In this document: positions 7,435-16,327 of the stretch, piece after piece
Numbering within the stretch: position 1 is the first letter of the stretch
Layout of the letters: every line of letters begins with the position of its first letter
Source of the DNA: Actinomycetes bacterium
GTDB lineage: Bacteria > Actinomycetota > Acidimicrobiia > Spongiisociales > JAHEDJ01
NCBI GenBank assembly: GCA_024641245.1
Contig: JAHEDK010000022.1
Location: forward strand, 1 to 44,012
Length of the DNA stretch: 44,012 nt
Direction of reading: 5' to 3'
Translations under genes and position numbers: made by a program
The notes under the pieces: model-generated
Databases searched by the model: none
What the model was told of the DNA's origin: nothing
What the model saw: only the letters and a program-made list of their open reading frames with translations

Positions 7435-10173
7435 GTGGACCAGGGATCAAGAGACGCTGCCCTTCGGGCCGACATACGCCGACTCGGAAACGAACTCGGC
7501 AACGCGCTGATTCGACAGCACGGCCCGGAGCTACTGGAGCTCGTCGAACAAGTCCGCGCTCTGACCAAGACGGCCAGAGATCCGGAATCCCGGTCGGACG
7601 GCGGGCAACTCGAGGCCTTGCTGGACGAACTCGATACGACAACGACCATCCGCCTGGTTCGAGCTTTCACCACATATTTCCACCTGGCCAACGTGGCGGA
7701 ACAAACGCATCGAGTCGACCAGCTCACCGACAGGACCGATCGCGAGCGCGAGTGGTTCGAAGCCGCGGTAGACGCGCTCGAGACATCGCCCGGCGCAGTC
7801 GCCGGCCTGGCCACGCTGGTCGACCGACTCGAACTCCGCCCGGTCTTCACCGCCCACCCTACGGAGGCTGCCCGCCGATCCATCCTGACGAAGCTGGGAG
7901 ATCTCGCCGGGCTTCTCGAAGAACGATTGGACCCGCGCTCGGGCGCCGGAGACCTCCGGCGGATCGACCGCCGCACCAGAGAACTCATCGACCTCCTTTG
8001 GCAGACCGACGAACTTCGCCGTGAGCGACCGGAGCCCATCGATGAAGCCCGCTCGGTGATCTTCTACTTCGATCAGCTCTTTGACCAAGTCGTGCCGGAT
8101 CTACTCGACGAAATCTCCGTCCAGCTTTTACGGCTCGGAGTCGACCTCCCAACCACGGCCCACCCCCTTCGTTTCGGAACCTGGGTTGGCGGTGACCGGG
8201 ACGGTAACCCCAGTGTCTCTCCGGCGGTCACGACGGCCGTGCTGGAGATGCAGCACGAGCACGCCCTGCGCCATCTGATTGCCGCAGTTGAGGAGATCGC
8301 AGAAAGCCTCAGCACATCGACTCGCATCCGCTCCATTTCATCCGCCCTGAGTTCCTCACTTCAAGAGGATGCCGGTTTCCTCCCGGACGTCTACCGGCGG
8401 TTCGGCATGATGAATGCCGAGGAGCCCTACCGGCTGAAATGTGCGTTCATCCATCAACGCTTGCTCAACACGCGGCGACGTGTTGAGGAGAACAGCCGCC
8501 ACGTCGCCGGCCAGGACTACGCCAACGCCGACCAACTGCTCGATGACCTCGAGATCATGCGACGTTCGCTGCTGGAACACCATGGGGAACTCCTCGCCGG
8601 CGGAATCGTGACCCGGCTGATGAGAAACGTCTCGGTGTTTGGTTTCCAGCTGGCCACGATGGACGTGCGTGAGCACTCAGACAAACATGAACAAGCGCTG
8701 ACGGCCATGTTCTCGGGGATAGGAATCAACTACCCGGGACTCGATCGACTCGCTCGCCTGTCCCTCCTCGATACCGAGCTGGCCGGCACTCGACCGCTGT
8801 CGGCGCCGGCCAGCAGCTTCGATCCGGACGTGACGGCGACAATCGAAATCTTCGCCACTATCCGCCGGTCTCTGGACCGGTTCGGAGAAGGCGTCATCGA
8901 GAGCTACATCATCTCGATGACGCGCGACGCGTCGGATGTGTTGGCTGCTGCCGTCCTCGGACGTGAATCGGGACTCGTAGATGTACCCAGCCATGTCGCT
9001 CGAGTCGGGTTTGTTCCGCTCCTGGAAACGACTGATGAGCTGCGACAAGCGGGACAGATCCTCGACGACCTTCTCACCAGCCCCTCCTATCGGGAGTTGG
9101 TGCGACTCCGCGGCGATCTCCAGGAGGTCATGCTCGGGTATTCCGACTCGAATAAACACGGTGGGATCACGACGTCGCAGTGGGAGATCTACAAGGCGCA
9201 ACGAGACCTCCGTGACGTCGCCCATCGACACGGTGTCGTACTCCGGCTCTTCCATGGCCGGGGCGGCACGATCGGACGGGGTGGAGGTCCCACGCACGAG
9301 GCAATCATGGCCCAACCGTTCGGAACCCTCGACGGCCCCGTCAAAATCACCGAACAAGGAGAAGTCATCTCGGACAAGTACGGGCTGCCCGTACTTGCCC
9401 GGCGCAACCTCGAGCTGACCCTCGCCGCGGTACTCGAGGCCTCCGTCCTGCACAGAGAGCCCCGCCAGTCCGAATCGGTCCTCGCCGAGTGGGATCGGAC
9501 AATGGACCAGATTTCCGAGTTTGCCTTCACCGCATACCGGTCACTCGTCGATGATCCCGGTCTCGTCGAGTACTTCCTCAGCTCCACACCGGTCGAGGAG
9601 CTCGGTGCCATGAACATCGGCAGCCGGCCGTCCCGGCGGCCCGGAGGGTTTGGAGGTCTCACCGATCTGCGCGCTATCCCGTGGGTGTTCGGATGGACTC
9701 AAACTCGCCAGATTGTCCCAGGTTGGTTCGGCGTTGGTTCGGGGCTGGCTGCCGCCAGGCAGAACGGTCTCGGTGAGGTCGTAGAGGAGATGTACCGAAG
9801 CTGGTCGTTCTTCCGAACGTTCATCTCCAACGTGGAGATGACACTGACGAAGACCGACCTGGGCATCGCTCAGCGGTATGTAGATCTGCTGGTTGACCCA
9901 CGGCTACATCCGCTGTTCGACCGAATCCGTTCCGAGTACGAACGCACCGTGACCGAGGTGTTGAGGATCACCGGTGATGAGCACATCCTCGACGGATCCC
10001 CACTGCTCCAGCGCACCCTGGAAGTCCGGGACCGCTATCTCGATCCGCTGCACTACCTCCAGATGTCCCTCCTGGCCCGATCGCGTCGGACCGGGGAACC
10101 CGATCCTGCTTTGCAGCGGGCTTTGCTGCTCTCCGTCAATGGGATCGCGACGGGGTTGCGGAACACGGGCTAG
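7435..10173 (+). CDS. ppc: phosphoenolpyruvate carboxylase
   Basis: The enzyme adds bicarbonate to phosphoenolpyruvate to give oxaloacetate, refilling the TCA cycle. Bacterial PEPC hallmarks are all present: catalytic His in FTAHPTEAARRS near residue 140, WVGGDRDGNPSV, the active-site YSDSNKHGG, the Arg/Gly loop FHGRGGTIGRGGGP, GSRPSRRPGGFGGL with the WVFGWTQTR segment, and the conserved C-terminal NTG. At 912 residues it has full length. Translation appears to begin at GTG 7435; no strong ribosome binding site is seen. It is divergent from ffh across 53 bases that hold a few AGTCGC-like words. No neighbour is functionally linked, so it probably stands alone. Confidence 0.98.
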   Translation: MDQGSRDAALRADIRRLGNELGNALIRQHGPELLELVEQVRALTKTARDPESRSDGGQLEALLDELDTTTTIRLVRAFTTYFHLANVAEQTHRVDQLTDRTDREREWFEAAVDALETSPGAVAGLATLVDRLELRPVFTAHPTEAARRSILTKLGDLAGLLEERLDPRSGAGDLRRIDRRTRELIDLLWQTDELRRERPEPIDEARSVIFYFDQLFDQVVPDLLDEISVQLLRLGVDLPTTAHPLRFGTWVGGDRDGNPSVSPAVTTAVLEMQHEHALRHLIAAVEEIAESLSTSTRIRSISSALSSSLQEDAGFLPDVYRRFGMMNAEEPYRLKCAFIHQRLLNTRRRVEENSRHVAGQDYANADQLLDDLEIMRRSLLEHHGELLAGGIVTRLMRNVSVFGFQLATMDVREHSDKHEQALTAMFSGIGINYPGLDRLARLSLLDTELAGTRPLSAPASSFDPDVTATIEIFATIRRSLDRFGEGVIESYIISMTRDASDVLAAAVLGRESGLVDVPSHVARVGFVPLLETTDELRQAGQILDDLLTSPSYRELVRLRGDLQEVMLGYSDSNKHGGITTSQWEIYKAQRDLRDVAHRHGVVLRLFHGRGGTIGRGGGPTHEAIMAQPFGTLDGPVKITEQGEVISDKYGLPVLARRNLELTLAAVLEASVLHREPRQSESVLAEWDRTMDQISEFAFTAYRSLVDDPGLVEYFLSSTPVEELGAMNIGSRPSRRPGGFGGLTDLRAIPWVFGWTQTRQIVPGWFGVGSGLAAARQNGLGEVVEEMYRSWSFFRTFISNVEMTLTKTDLGIAQRYVDLLVDPRLHPLFDRIRSEYERTVTEVLRITGDEHILDGSPLLQRTLEVRDRYLDPLHYLQMSLLARSRRTGEPDPALQRALLLSVNGIATGLRNTG

Positions 10174-10340
10174 CAAACCGAGAGCCGTCAACCAGGCAGA
10201 TGGACTGGTCTATTGCCCGGAATCGTGCGGGCTGCGCCCGGATGTGCCTCTCCGCCGCCAACATGTCGATCGGCATGATGCAAGTGGCGCCGGCTCACTG
10301 AGCGCCTCCACTTCCGGCTTCCACGGTCTCTAGTTTCTGT

Positions 10341-10374
10341 CCCGACAGTCGGGTAGAATCGAACATATGTTCTG
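10341..10374 (+). promoter_or_regulatory. LexA-type SOS operator with -10-like box and adjoining palindrome
   Basis: The perfect palindrome GAACATATGTTC at 10361-10372 fits the actinobacterial and Bacillus LexA box GAAC-N4-GTTC, and the base before it is C as in the extended consensus. A -10-like TAGAAT is at 10354-10359, so a bound repressor would cover the transcription start. A second perfect palindrome, CCCGAC-A-GTCGGG, lies at 10341-10353. The downstream gene is a DUF222-HNH protein; related 13E12-repeat genes in mycobacteria are known to carry LexA boxes. The remainder of the 10174-10427 gap shows no further feature. Confidence 0.75.
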
Positions 10375-10427
10375 AACGATTAGAAGAGGGAACCGAAGTT
10401 GACGTCATTCCACATGGCCTGGACCAA

Positions 10428-11645
10428 GTGGAACCAGGTCCAGTCCTGGCGGCATTCTTGTCCTCGATCGACGTGACTCGGTTGTCTGGGTTTGATCGGA
10501 TAGTGGTGTTGCGAGCCCGCCAGAGGATGGTGTCGCACTATCAGGCTCAGTTGTATGGAGATATGGCAGCCGTATCAGACGCTATTGAGGATCTCGACGG
10601 TCCTGATGATCCGGAGGCGATATGGGATGGTGCAGCGGCCGAGATTCGCGCAGCACTACGTTTGACCCGTCGGACAGCCGACACAGAACTAGGTGTGGCT
10701 TTGGAGCTGCGGGAGCGGCTCCCACACCTGTTTGAAGCGTTTGAATCGGGCATGGTGGATGTGCGACGGGCCCGCACCATCCTGCGTGGCACCGCCCACC
10801 TCGACACCCATGTAGCCCGTCGGGTCGTCACACAGGTACTGGATCGGGCCCCGCAGTTGACCACCGGCCAACTCAAGGCCGCCCTCGCCCGACTTTGTAT
10901 TGACGTGGATCCTGCCGATGCCAAGACCCGGTTCGACCACGCAGTCGCAGGACGACGGATAGTGGCCGAGCTGTCTGAAGACGGTACCGCCCAGCTATCG
11001 GGCCTGGACCTGCCTCCGGATCGGGTAGCAGCCATCACAGCCCACATCAACCGCCTGGCCAAGAGCCTCCGCCGAGACGGCGAATCGCGCAGCATGGATC
11101 AACTGAGGGCGGACGTCTACCTCGACCTCCTCGAAGGTCACCACCGACGTGGCAACAACACCCGCAACGGCGGGATAGAACTGCGTGTCGACCTGCAAAC
11201 ACTGACCCGATTATCGGAAGAACCGGGGGAACTGGCCGGATACGGCCCCGTGATCGCGGATATCGCCCGCCAAATCACCGAACAACAAACACATGGAACT
11301 CCATGGCGATTCGTGGTGACCGACCCTGCCACCGGGATGCCCGTCACGCATGGCATCACCCGACGGCGACCAACAGCCACCCAACAACGGCACGTCAATG
11401 CGCATCATCAGACTTGCGTATTTCCAGGATGTTGCATGACCGCCACAAACTGCGACCTAGACCACCGCATTCCCTGGGCTCACAGCCGCACCACCCGCAC
11501 CACCGACCTGGCCCCGGGATGCCGGCACGATCACATCCGGATCCGTCACCGCCACGGCTGGACCTACCAGCCGCTCCCCGGCGGAGATTGGCTCTGGACC
11601 AGCAGACTCGGACACCAATACACGACCAGCGGCAGATCACCGTAG
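10428..11645 (+). CDS. DUF222 / HNH endonuclease domain protein (13E12-repeat type)
   Basis: The N-terminal two thirds match the DUF222 region of actinobacterial 13E12-type proteins: VLAAFLSSIDVTRLSGFDR, VVLRARQRMVSHYQA, and the internal helix LFEAFESGMVDVRRA. The C-terminal part is an HNH nuclease: CVFPGC, then CDLDHRIPW and CRHDHIRIRHRHGW, with Cys pairs that probably bind zinc. The Asn of the usual motif is replaced, with TTDLAPGC at that place. Family members are often mobile or multicopy and their role is unsettled. The start is unclear: GTG 10428 is the first good codon, but the upstream frame still reads VDVIPHGLDQ, which looks like family sequence. A LexA-type box lies about 55 bases upstream. 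Confidence 0.85.
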   Translation: MEPGPVLAAFLSSIDVTRLSGFDRIVVLRARQRMVSHYQAQLYGDMAAVSDAIEDLDGPDDPEAIWDGAAAEIRAALRLTRRTADTELGVALELRERLPHLFEAFESGMVDVRRARTILRGTAHLDTHVARRVVTQVLDRAPQLTTGQLKAALARLCIDVDPADAKTRFDHAVAGRRIVAELSEDGTAQLSGLDLPPDRVAAITAHINRLAKSLRRDGESRSMDQLRADVYLDLLEGHHRRGNNTRNGGIELRVDLQTLTRLSEEPGELAGYGPVIADIARQITEQQTHGTPWRFVVTDPATGMPVTHGITRRRPTATQQRHVNAHHQTCVFPGCCMTATNCDLDHRIPWAHSRTTRTTDLAPGCRHDHIRIRHRHGWTYQPLPGGDWLWTSRLGHQYTTSGRSP

Positions 11646-11691
11646 GGCCGGCCGTTCGCCACGGCATCGACGGTTCCCACCAGCCAACCCG

Positions 11692-11723
11692 TTGACCAGA
11701 GACCAATTGCCAATTGCCAACTG
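11692..11723. repeat. short intergenic heptamer-period repeat (CCAATTG units)
   Basis: Between the DUF222 gene and upp the sequence shows a 7-base period: two exact CCAATTG units at 11703-11716, then CCAACTG at 11717-11723, preceded by related units GACCAGA and GACCAAT. The unit differs from the AGTCGC heptamers elsewhere in the window but shares the period. The rest of the 11646-11846 gap shows no gene or clear signal apart from the upp ribosome binding site. Confidence 0.6.
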
Positions 11724-11846
11724 ACGATCGCTGCTCATGCGGCATCGCGCTCGCGACGAAACGACCAGCGGCTTGCTCCCAATCAGAATCCCTTGCCGTC
11801 GAAGGTGCGCAGTAGATTGCAGGCACCACATCTACAGGAGCCGAGC

Positions 11847-12467
11847 ATGAGCCTCACGGTCGTCGATCATCCACTCACCCGCCACTACCTCTCGACACTT
11901 CGTGATGAGACCACGCCACCCGAGAAGTTCCGGGAGACCACTCGGCGGCTCGCCTACACACTGCTGATGGAAGCAACGTCGGATCTAGATTTGACGGAAG
12001 TACCGATCACTACACCGCTCGAACGCACGACTGGCTACAAGATCGGAAGGAATCTGGTCGCCGTGGCAGTCCTGCGCGCCGGACTCGGCTTGCTCGACGC
12101 CGTTATCGACCTGCTGCCGGATGTCACCGTGGGATACGCCGGCGTCCAACGTGACGAAGAGACCGCTCTGCCCCAGGAGTACTACACCAAGTTCCCAAAT
12201 CTGAACGACGCTCGCGTCGTCATCCTCGAACCGATGCTGGCAACCGGAGGTTCACTGTCTTGGGCGGTCGAGAAGGTGAAGGCGAATGGCGCCCACGAGA
12301 TTCTCGCACTTTGCGTAGTCGCCGCCCCACAGGGCGTGGCGCGGATGGAGAAGGACCATCCCGACGTCCGGGTGGTCACCGCCGGCCTGGACCGAGACCT
12401 CAACGACAAGTACTACATCCAACCTGGTCTCGGCGACATGGGCGATCGCCTCTTCGGAACCCTCTAG
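11847..12467 (+). CDS. upp: uracil phosphoribosyltransferase
   Basis: The enzyme salvages uracil by joining it to PRPP to form UMP in the cytoplasm. The 206-residue protein has family marks: TPPEKFRETTRRL near the front, ITTPLERTTG, VAVLRAGLGLLD, the VGYAGVQRDEET flexible segment, and the PRPP loop as VILEPMLATGGS near residue 130. The C-terminal uracil site appears as YYIQPGLGDMGDRLFGT. ATG 11847 is chosen because CAGGAG stands six bases ahead; an in-frame ATG at 11793 would add residues not found in the family. It fits the nucleoside salvage genes downstream, though more than 100 bases and a different gene separate it from deoB. Confidence 0.97.
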   Translation: MSLTVVDHPLTRHYLSTLRDETTPPEKFRETTRRLAYTLLMEATSDLDLTEVPITTPLERTTGYKIGRNLVAVAVLRAGLGLLDAVIDLLPDVTVGYAGVQRDEETALPQEYYTKFPNLNDARVVILEPMLATGGSLSWAVEKVKANGAHEILALCVVAAPQGVARMEKDHPDVRVVTAGLDRDLNDKYYIQPGLGDMGDRLFGTL

Positions 12468-12586
12468 GAAGGCAATCGCCGTCAGCCTCCACATGCTGCA
12501 TATCGAATCTGGACGAGTTCTCGCTGATCGCTGCATACCTCGGGGATCTCGGTCCCGTCACCGGTCAAACGGATTAGCTTCAAATC

Positions 12587-12853
12587 GTGACTTTCGAAGA
12601 CAGCATCCGTGAAATCGTCCTCGGACTCGAACCCGGCGAGGTCGTAACGTACGGCGAAGTAGCCGCTCAGGCAGGACGGCCGGGCGCAGCACGTGCCGTC
12701 GGCAACTACCTCCGCAAGAGCACCGGGCTTCCCTGGTGGCGGGTGGTCGCCTCGTCGGGGCGTCTGGTTCCCGGCCTCGAGGATCGGCACGCGAACCTGC
12801 TCAAGGGCGAGGGCGTCGAACTCCGCAATGGGAAGGTCGCCCGAGCCCACTGA
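12587..12853 (+). CDS. alkyltransferase-like DNA-binding protein (MGMT homologue lacking the acceptor Cys)
   Basis: The 88-residue product matches the C-terminal DNA-binding domain of O6-alkylguanine transferases: VVTYGEVAAQAGRPGAARAVG contains the helix-turn-helix and arginine-finger region. Where true transferases have PCHRV, this protein has PWWRVV, so the methyl-accepting Cys is replaced by Trp. That is the signature of ATL proteins, which bind alkylated guanine and pass the lesion to nucleotide excision repair. It starts at GTG 12587. The gap from upp holds nothing else I can identify. It could be transcribed with upp or with deoB, but no evidence settles this. Confidence 0.9.
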   Translation: MTFEDSIREIVLGLEPGEVVTYGEVAAQAGRPGAARAVGNYLRKSTGLPWWRVVASSGRLVPGLEDRHANLLKGEGVELRNGKVARAH

Positions 12854-12874
12854 GTTCATGGGTCGTTCGGCCAT

Positions 12875-12907
12875 CGAACCATCGACATTCGTCGGTCGAT
12901 TGGTTCG
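12875..12907. promoter_or_regulatory. inverted repeat upstream of deoB
   Basis: The arms CGAACCATCGA (12875-12885) and TCGATTGGTTCG (12896-12907) are complementary apart from one bulged base, around a 10-base loop. The repeat ends 39 bases before the deoB start. It may be an operator for the deo genes or a hairpin ending the preceding gene; no U-run follows. A GGAAGGAG ribosome binding site lies at about 12934-12942. Confidence 0.45.
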
Positions 12908-12946
12908 GCAACTTCGGCCATACTGATATGGATTGGAAGGAGTGCC

Positions 12947-14116
12947 GTGCTTGATCGAGCGGTCGTCATTGTTATGGACTCGTGCGGGGCAGGAGAAGCG
13001 CCCGACGCCGCCGAATACGGCGACGAGGGTTCCGACACACTCGGCCACACCGCGATGGCGGTCGGCGGCCTCGACCTCCCCAACTTTCAAGCGGCCGGGC
13101 TCGGCAATCTTCATCCCGCCCTGCTGGGCGTTCCGGCGGTCGAGCACCCGGCCATGGCCTACGGGCGTCTTGCGGAAGCGAGCGCCGGAAAGGACTCCAC
13201 CACCGGCCACTGGGAGATCGCCGGCGTCATCACCGAAGAGGCAGATGCCACCTTCACCGACACGGGCTTTCCCGCAGCCCTGGTGTCTGCCGTAGAGCAG
13301 GAATCCGGGCACCATTTCTTTGGAAACTTTGCGGCATCCGGAACCGTCATCATCGAGGATCTCGGCACGCGCCACCTCGAAACCGGCGAGTTGATCCTCT
13401 ACACCTCGGCCGACTCCGTGTTCCAAATCGCCGCCCACAAAGACGTGGTTCCGCTCGAGGAGCTCTACCGGGTCTGCCGGATTGCCAGGAAGCACTGCAA
13501 CGACTACCGCATCGGTCGCGTCATCGCCCGCCCATTCGAAGGGCAACCGGGGGCGTTTCGGCGCACCTATGAACGCCAGGACTTCGCCCTCCCACCGCAC
13601 GCACCGACGATGCTCGACATTGCGCAGCAGAACGGCGTCCCCACCTTCGGGGTCGGAAAGATCGAAGATCTCTTCACCGGTCGAGGCCTTGATCGAGCCG
13701 TACACACCGAGGGCGACCTCGACGGCCTGAACCACACTCTGCGGGCGCTCGCAGAGATGGACAGGGGCCTGATCATGGTCAACCTCGTCGACCTCGATAT
13801 GGTCTACGGTCACCGTGAAAACCCGGTTGGCTACGCCCAGGGCCTCACCCTGATCGATAGTCATCTCCCCCGGCTCACTGCCGCCCTCGGACCCAACGAT
13901 CTCCTGTTCTTCGCCGCCGACCACGGCAACGACCCCACAGATGGCAGCACCGACCACACCCGTGAGTACGTTCCGCTTCTCGTTTCCGGCCGCCGAGCCG
14001 CCGGAGTCGACCTCGGTGCCAGGTCGACCTATGCCGACATCGCCGCCACTATCTGCGAAGGTTTCGGACTGCCCTCCCCTTCCGCCGGCAGCTCATTCCT
14101 CGAGAACATCTCGTGA
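12947..14116 (+). CDS. deoB: phosphopentomutase
   Basis: DeoB interconverts (deoxy)ribose 1-phosphate and 5-phosphate, linking nucleoside phosphorolysis to central carbon metabolism. It belongs to the alkaline phosphatase superfamily; metal ligands appear in VIVMDSCGAGEAPDA at the N-terminus and in FAADHGNDPT near residue 325. The phospho-acceptor Thr lies in KDSTTGHWEIAG near residue 85. Other DeoB stretches are YTSADSVFQIAAH, FGVGKIEDLF and VNLVDLDMVYGHR. Length 389 is normal. The GTG start at 12947 follows a good GGAAGGAG. Its end overlaps deoA by GTGA, giving a coupled deoB-deoA-punA set. Confidence 0.97.
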   Translation: MLDRAVVIVMDSCGAGEAPDAAEYGDEGSDTLGHTAMAVGGLDLPNFQAAGLGNLHPALLGVPAVEHPAMAYGRLAEASAGKDSTTGHWEIAGVITEEADATFTDTGFPAALVSAVEQESGHHFFGNFAASGTVIIEDLGTRHLETGELILYTSADSVFQIAAHKDVVPLEELYRVCRIARKHCNDYRIGRVIARPFEGQPGAFRRTYERQDFALPPHAPTMLDIAQQNGVPTFGVGKIEDLFTGRGLDRAVHTEGDLDGLNHTLRALAEMDRGLIMVNLVDLDMVYGHRENPVGYAQGLTLIDSHLPRLTAALGPNDLLFFAADHGNDPTDGSTDHTREYVPLLVSGRRAAGVDLGARSTYADIAATICEGFGLPSPSAGSSFLENIS

Positions 14117-15426
14117 CCGCCGTCGAGCTGATCGAGCGGAAGCGGGACGGAGGAACGCTCACCGGCAATGAAATCAGATGGCTCATCGAGGCCTACACAC
14201 AGGGCACCGTCACCGACTACCAGATGTCCGCGATGCTGATGGCCGTGTTCATCAGGGGTCTCAACCCCGAGGAGCTCACGGTCTGGACGGAGGCGATGCT
14301 GACCTCCGGAGAGGTTCTCGAACTCTCCGGAATACCGGGACACAAGATCGACAAACACTCCACCGGTGGAGTGGGCGACAAGATCTCGATCCCACTTGCC
14401 CCGATGGTCGGCGCCTGCGGTGTGAAGATCCCCATGATGAGCGGCCGGGGCCTCGGTCACACCGGCGGTACGCTCGACAAGCTGGAAACCATCCCGGGCT
14501 TCACGACCAGCTTCAGTGCCGACGAATTCGAGAAGCTGCTGGCCGAGCACGGTGTGGTGCTCGGCGGCCAGTCGGAGCATCTCGTCCCGGCCGACCGTAA
14601 GCTATATGCGCTCAGGGATGCGACGGGGACCGTTCCTGCTTTGCCCCTGATCGCCTCCTCAATCATGTCAAAGAAGCTGGCGGAAGATCTCGACGGCCTC
14701 GTACTCGACGTGAAGTTCGGGAGCGGCGCCTTCATGACCGACATTGATGACGCCCGTCGGCTGGCTGAAACGATGGTCGAAATCGGCAGCCTCCGTGGGA
14801 CCGGTGTGGTGGCGCTTCTGACGGACATGAGCCAGCCGCTCGGTCGGGAAGTGGGCAACGCCTCCGAGATCCGGGAATCCGTCGAAACACTCAGGGGGGA
14901 AGGTCCGGCCGACATCACCGAACTCACCTATGCGCTCGGCGCCGAAATGCTGATGATGGGTGATGCAGCCTCCTCAGCCGAGGAAGCCCGGGCGATGCTG
15001 GCCGAATCCGTTTCCTCCGGCCGGGCACTCGACAAGTTCGCCGAGATCATCACCGCTCAGGGTGGAGACGCATCAGTCCTCGATGACCTCGACATGCTGC
15101 CGATCGCCGACAACGAGGACCTGATCACCGCCCATGCCTCGGGCTGGGTTCGGCGGTGTGATGCCCTCTCGGTAGGCGTTGGGGCGATGCGGTTGGGCGC
15201 AGGGCGTGAGCGAAAAGAGGACGACATCGACCCTGGCGTCGGTGTCACCATCGAAGCGAGAATCGGCGATCGAGTCGAGCAGGGTGATGTGCTCGGACGG
15301 GTTCGCTGGAACGACCCGTACGCGCGCGGTATCGCCGTCCCGCTCATTACTTCCGCCTGGGAACTCTCAGACAATCCGGTCGAATCACCCCAACTTATCG
15401 TCGAGCGGATCAGCAGGAACACGTGA
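14113..15426 (+). CDS. deoA: thymidine / pyrimidine-nucleoside phosphorylase
   Basis: The enzyme splits pyrimidine nucleosides with phosphate into base and (deoxy)ribose 1-phosphate, the substrate of the neighbouring DeoB. The 437-residue protein carries the family signature SGRGLGHTGGTLDKLE near residue 115 and the phosphate and nucleoside residues in KHSTGGVGDK. Further marks are ADRKLYALRDATGTV, SKKLAEDLDGLVLDVKFGSGAFM, and the C-terminal domain GDRVEQGDVLGRV. GTG 14113 overlaps the deoB stop, and the stop overlaps the punA start, both by GTGA. Whether thymidine alone or uridine too is used cannot be decided from sequence. Confidence 0.96.
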   Translation: MTAVELIERKRDGGTLTGNEIRWLIEAYTQGTVTDYQMSAMLMAVFIRGLNPEELTVWTEAMLTSGEVLELSGIPGHKIDKHSTGGVGDKISIPLAPMVGACGVKIPMMSGRGLGHTGGTLDKLETIPGFTTSFSADEFEKLLAEHGVVLGGQSEHLVPADRKLYALRDATGTVPALPLIASSIMSKKLAEDLDGLVLDVKFGSGAFMTDIDDARRLAETMVEIGSLRGTGVVALLTDMSQPLGREVGNASEIRESVETLRGEGPADITELTYALGAEMLMMGDAASSAEEARAMLAESVSSGRALDKFAEIITAQGGDASVLDDLDMLPIADNEDLITAHASGWVRRCDALSVGVGAMRLGAGRERKEDDIDPGVGVTIEARIGDRVEQGDVLGRVRWNDPYARGIAVPLITSAWELSDNPVESPQLIVERISRNT

Positions 15427-16244
15427 ACTTCGATTCCATCCAAAGAGCGGCCGATGCCATCACCACGCGCAGCAGCGGTCGCCGGCATCGAGTTGCTGCC
15501 GTGCTGGGCTCGGGGTTGAGCAGCTATGCCGAACACCTGCCCAACGCGATTGCCATCCCGTATGAAGAGATCCCGGGTTTTCCGATGCCCGGTGTGCAGG
15601 GGCACGCCGGAACGGCCTACTCCGTTGAACTGGAAGGAGTACCCATCTTGATACTGGCGGGTCGAGCCCATTTCTACGAGGGACACGGCCTCGAGCAGGT
15701 CGTCTTTGCTGTGCGGGCTTCTATTGCGGCAGGTGCAGCCACCATCCTGCTGACCAATGCCAGTGGGGCGTGCGGCGACGGGCTCCAACCCGGCGACCTC
15801 GTGCTCTTGCGGGACCACCTCAACCTGACCGGCCAGAACCCGCTGTTCGGGCCGAACGACGACCGCCTCGGTGCACGTTTTCCGGATCTCACCAACGCCT
15901 ATGACCCGAACCTTCGCGCGATAGCCCAGGAAGTGGCCCGCCGCGTCGAGATCGATCTCAGGGAAGGCGTATATGCCTGGTTCACGGGACCGACCTATGA
16001 AACTCCGGCCGAGGTCCAAATGGCCAAGCGGATGGGCGCCGACATGGTGGGTATGTCGACCGTTCCTGAAACGATTGCGGCTCGGCACATGGGCGCCAGG
16101 GTCATCGCCATCTCGCTGGTCACCAATCTGGCCGCCGGAATCTCCGGCGGCCCGCTCTCTCACGAAGAGGTACAGGAAACGGCGGAAGCTGCCCGTGATC
16201 GTTTCACGCGCCTCGTCGATTTGCTGCTACCTCAACTCGCCTGA
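15423..16244 (+). CDS. punA: purine nucleoside phosphorylase (trimeric, PNP-I/MTAP type)
   Basis: The enzyme cleaves inosine, guanosine and their deoxy forms to base and ribose 1-phosphate. Its 273 residues show the trimeric PNP order: VLGSGLSSYAEHL phosphate loop, GHAGTAYSVEL, LAGRAHFYEGHGLEQVVF, TNASGACGDGLQPGDLVLLRDH, and FTGPTYETPAEV with the later MVGMSTVPE and SLVTNLAAGIS. The pattern is that of actinobacterial PunA. GTG 15423 overlaps the deoA stop. With DeoA and DeoB it forms a full path from nucleoside to ribose 5-phosphate. A hairpin follows at 16261. Confidence 0.96.
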   Translation: MNFDSIQRAADAITTRSSGRRHRVAAVLGSGLSSYAEHLPNAIAIPYEEIPGFPMPGVQGHAGTAYSVELEGVPILILAGRAHFYEGHGLEQVVFAVRASIAAGAATILLTNASGACGDGLQPGDLVLLRDHLNLTGQNPLFGPNDDRLGARFPDLTNAYDPNLRAIAQEVARRVEIDLREGVYAWFTGPTYETPAEVQMAKRMGADMVGMSTVPETIAARHMGARVIAISLVTNLAAGISGGPLSHEEVQETAEAARDRFTRLVDLLLPQLA

Positions 16245-16260
16245 ATCACAGGTTCGGGCA

Positions 16261-16285
16261 AATTGCTGGTCGCGTCCCAGCAATT
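16261..16285. terminator. hairpin after punA, possible terminator
   Basis: Perfect 9-base arms AATTGCTGG (16261-16269) and CCAGCAATT (16277-16285) enclose a 7-base loop. It lies 16 bases after the punA stop and before the etfB ribosome binding site. No U-run follows, so termination is plausible but unproven. Confidence 0.55.
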
Positions 16286-16327
16286 GTTAGCATCGGTTCA
16301 CAAGTCACAAACGCGAAGGAGCGTCGA

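Noticed and set aside
12482..13957. 491-codon open frame antisense to deoB and the alkyltransferase-like gene
   Set aside because: The plus-strand genes have clear family motifs; the antisense frame is a high-GC shadow with no recognisable domains.
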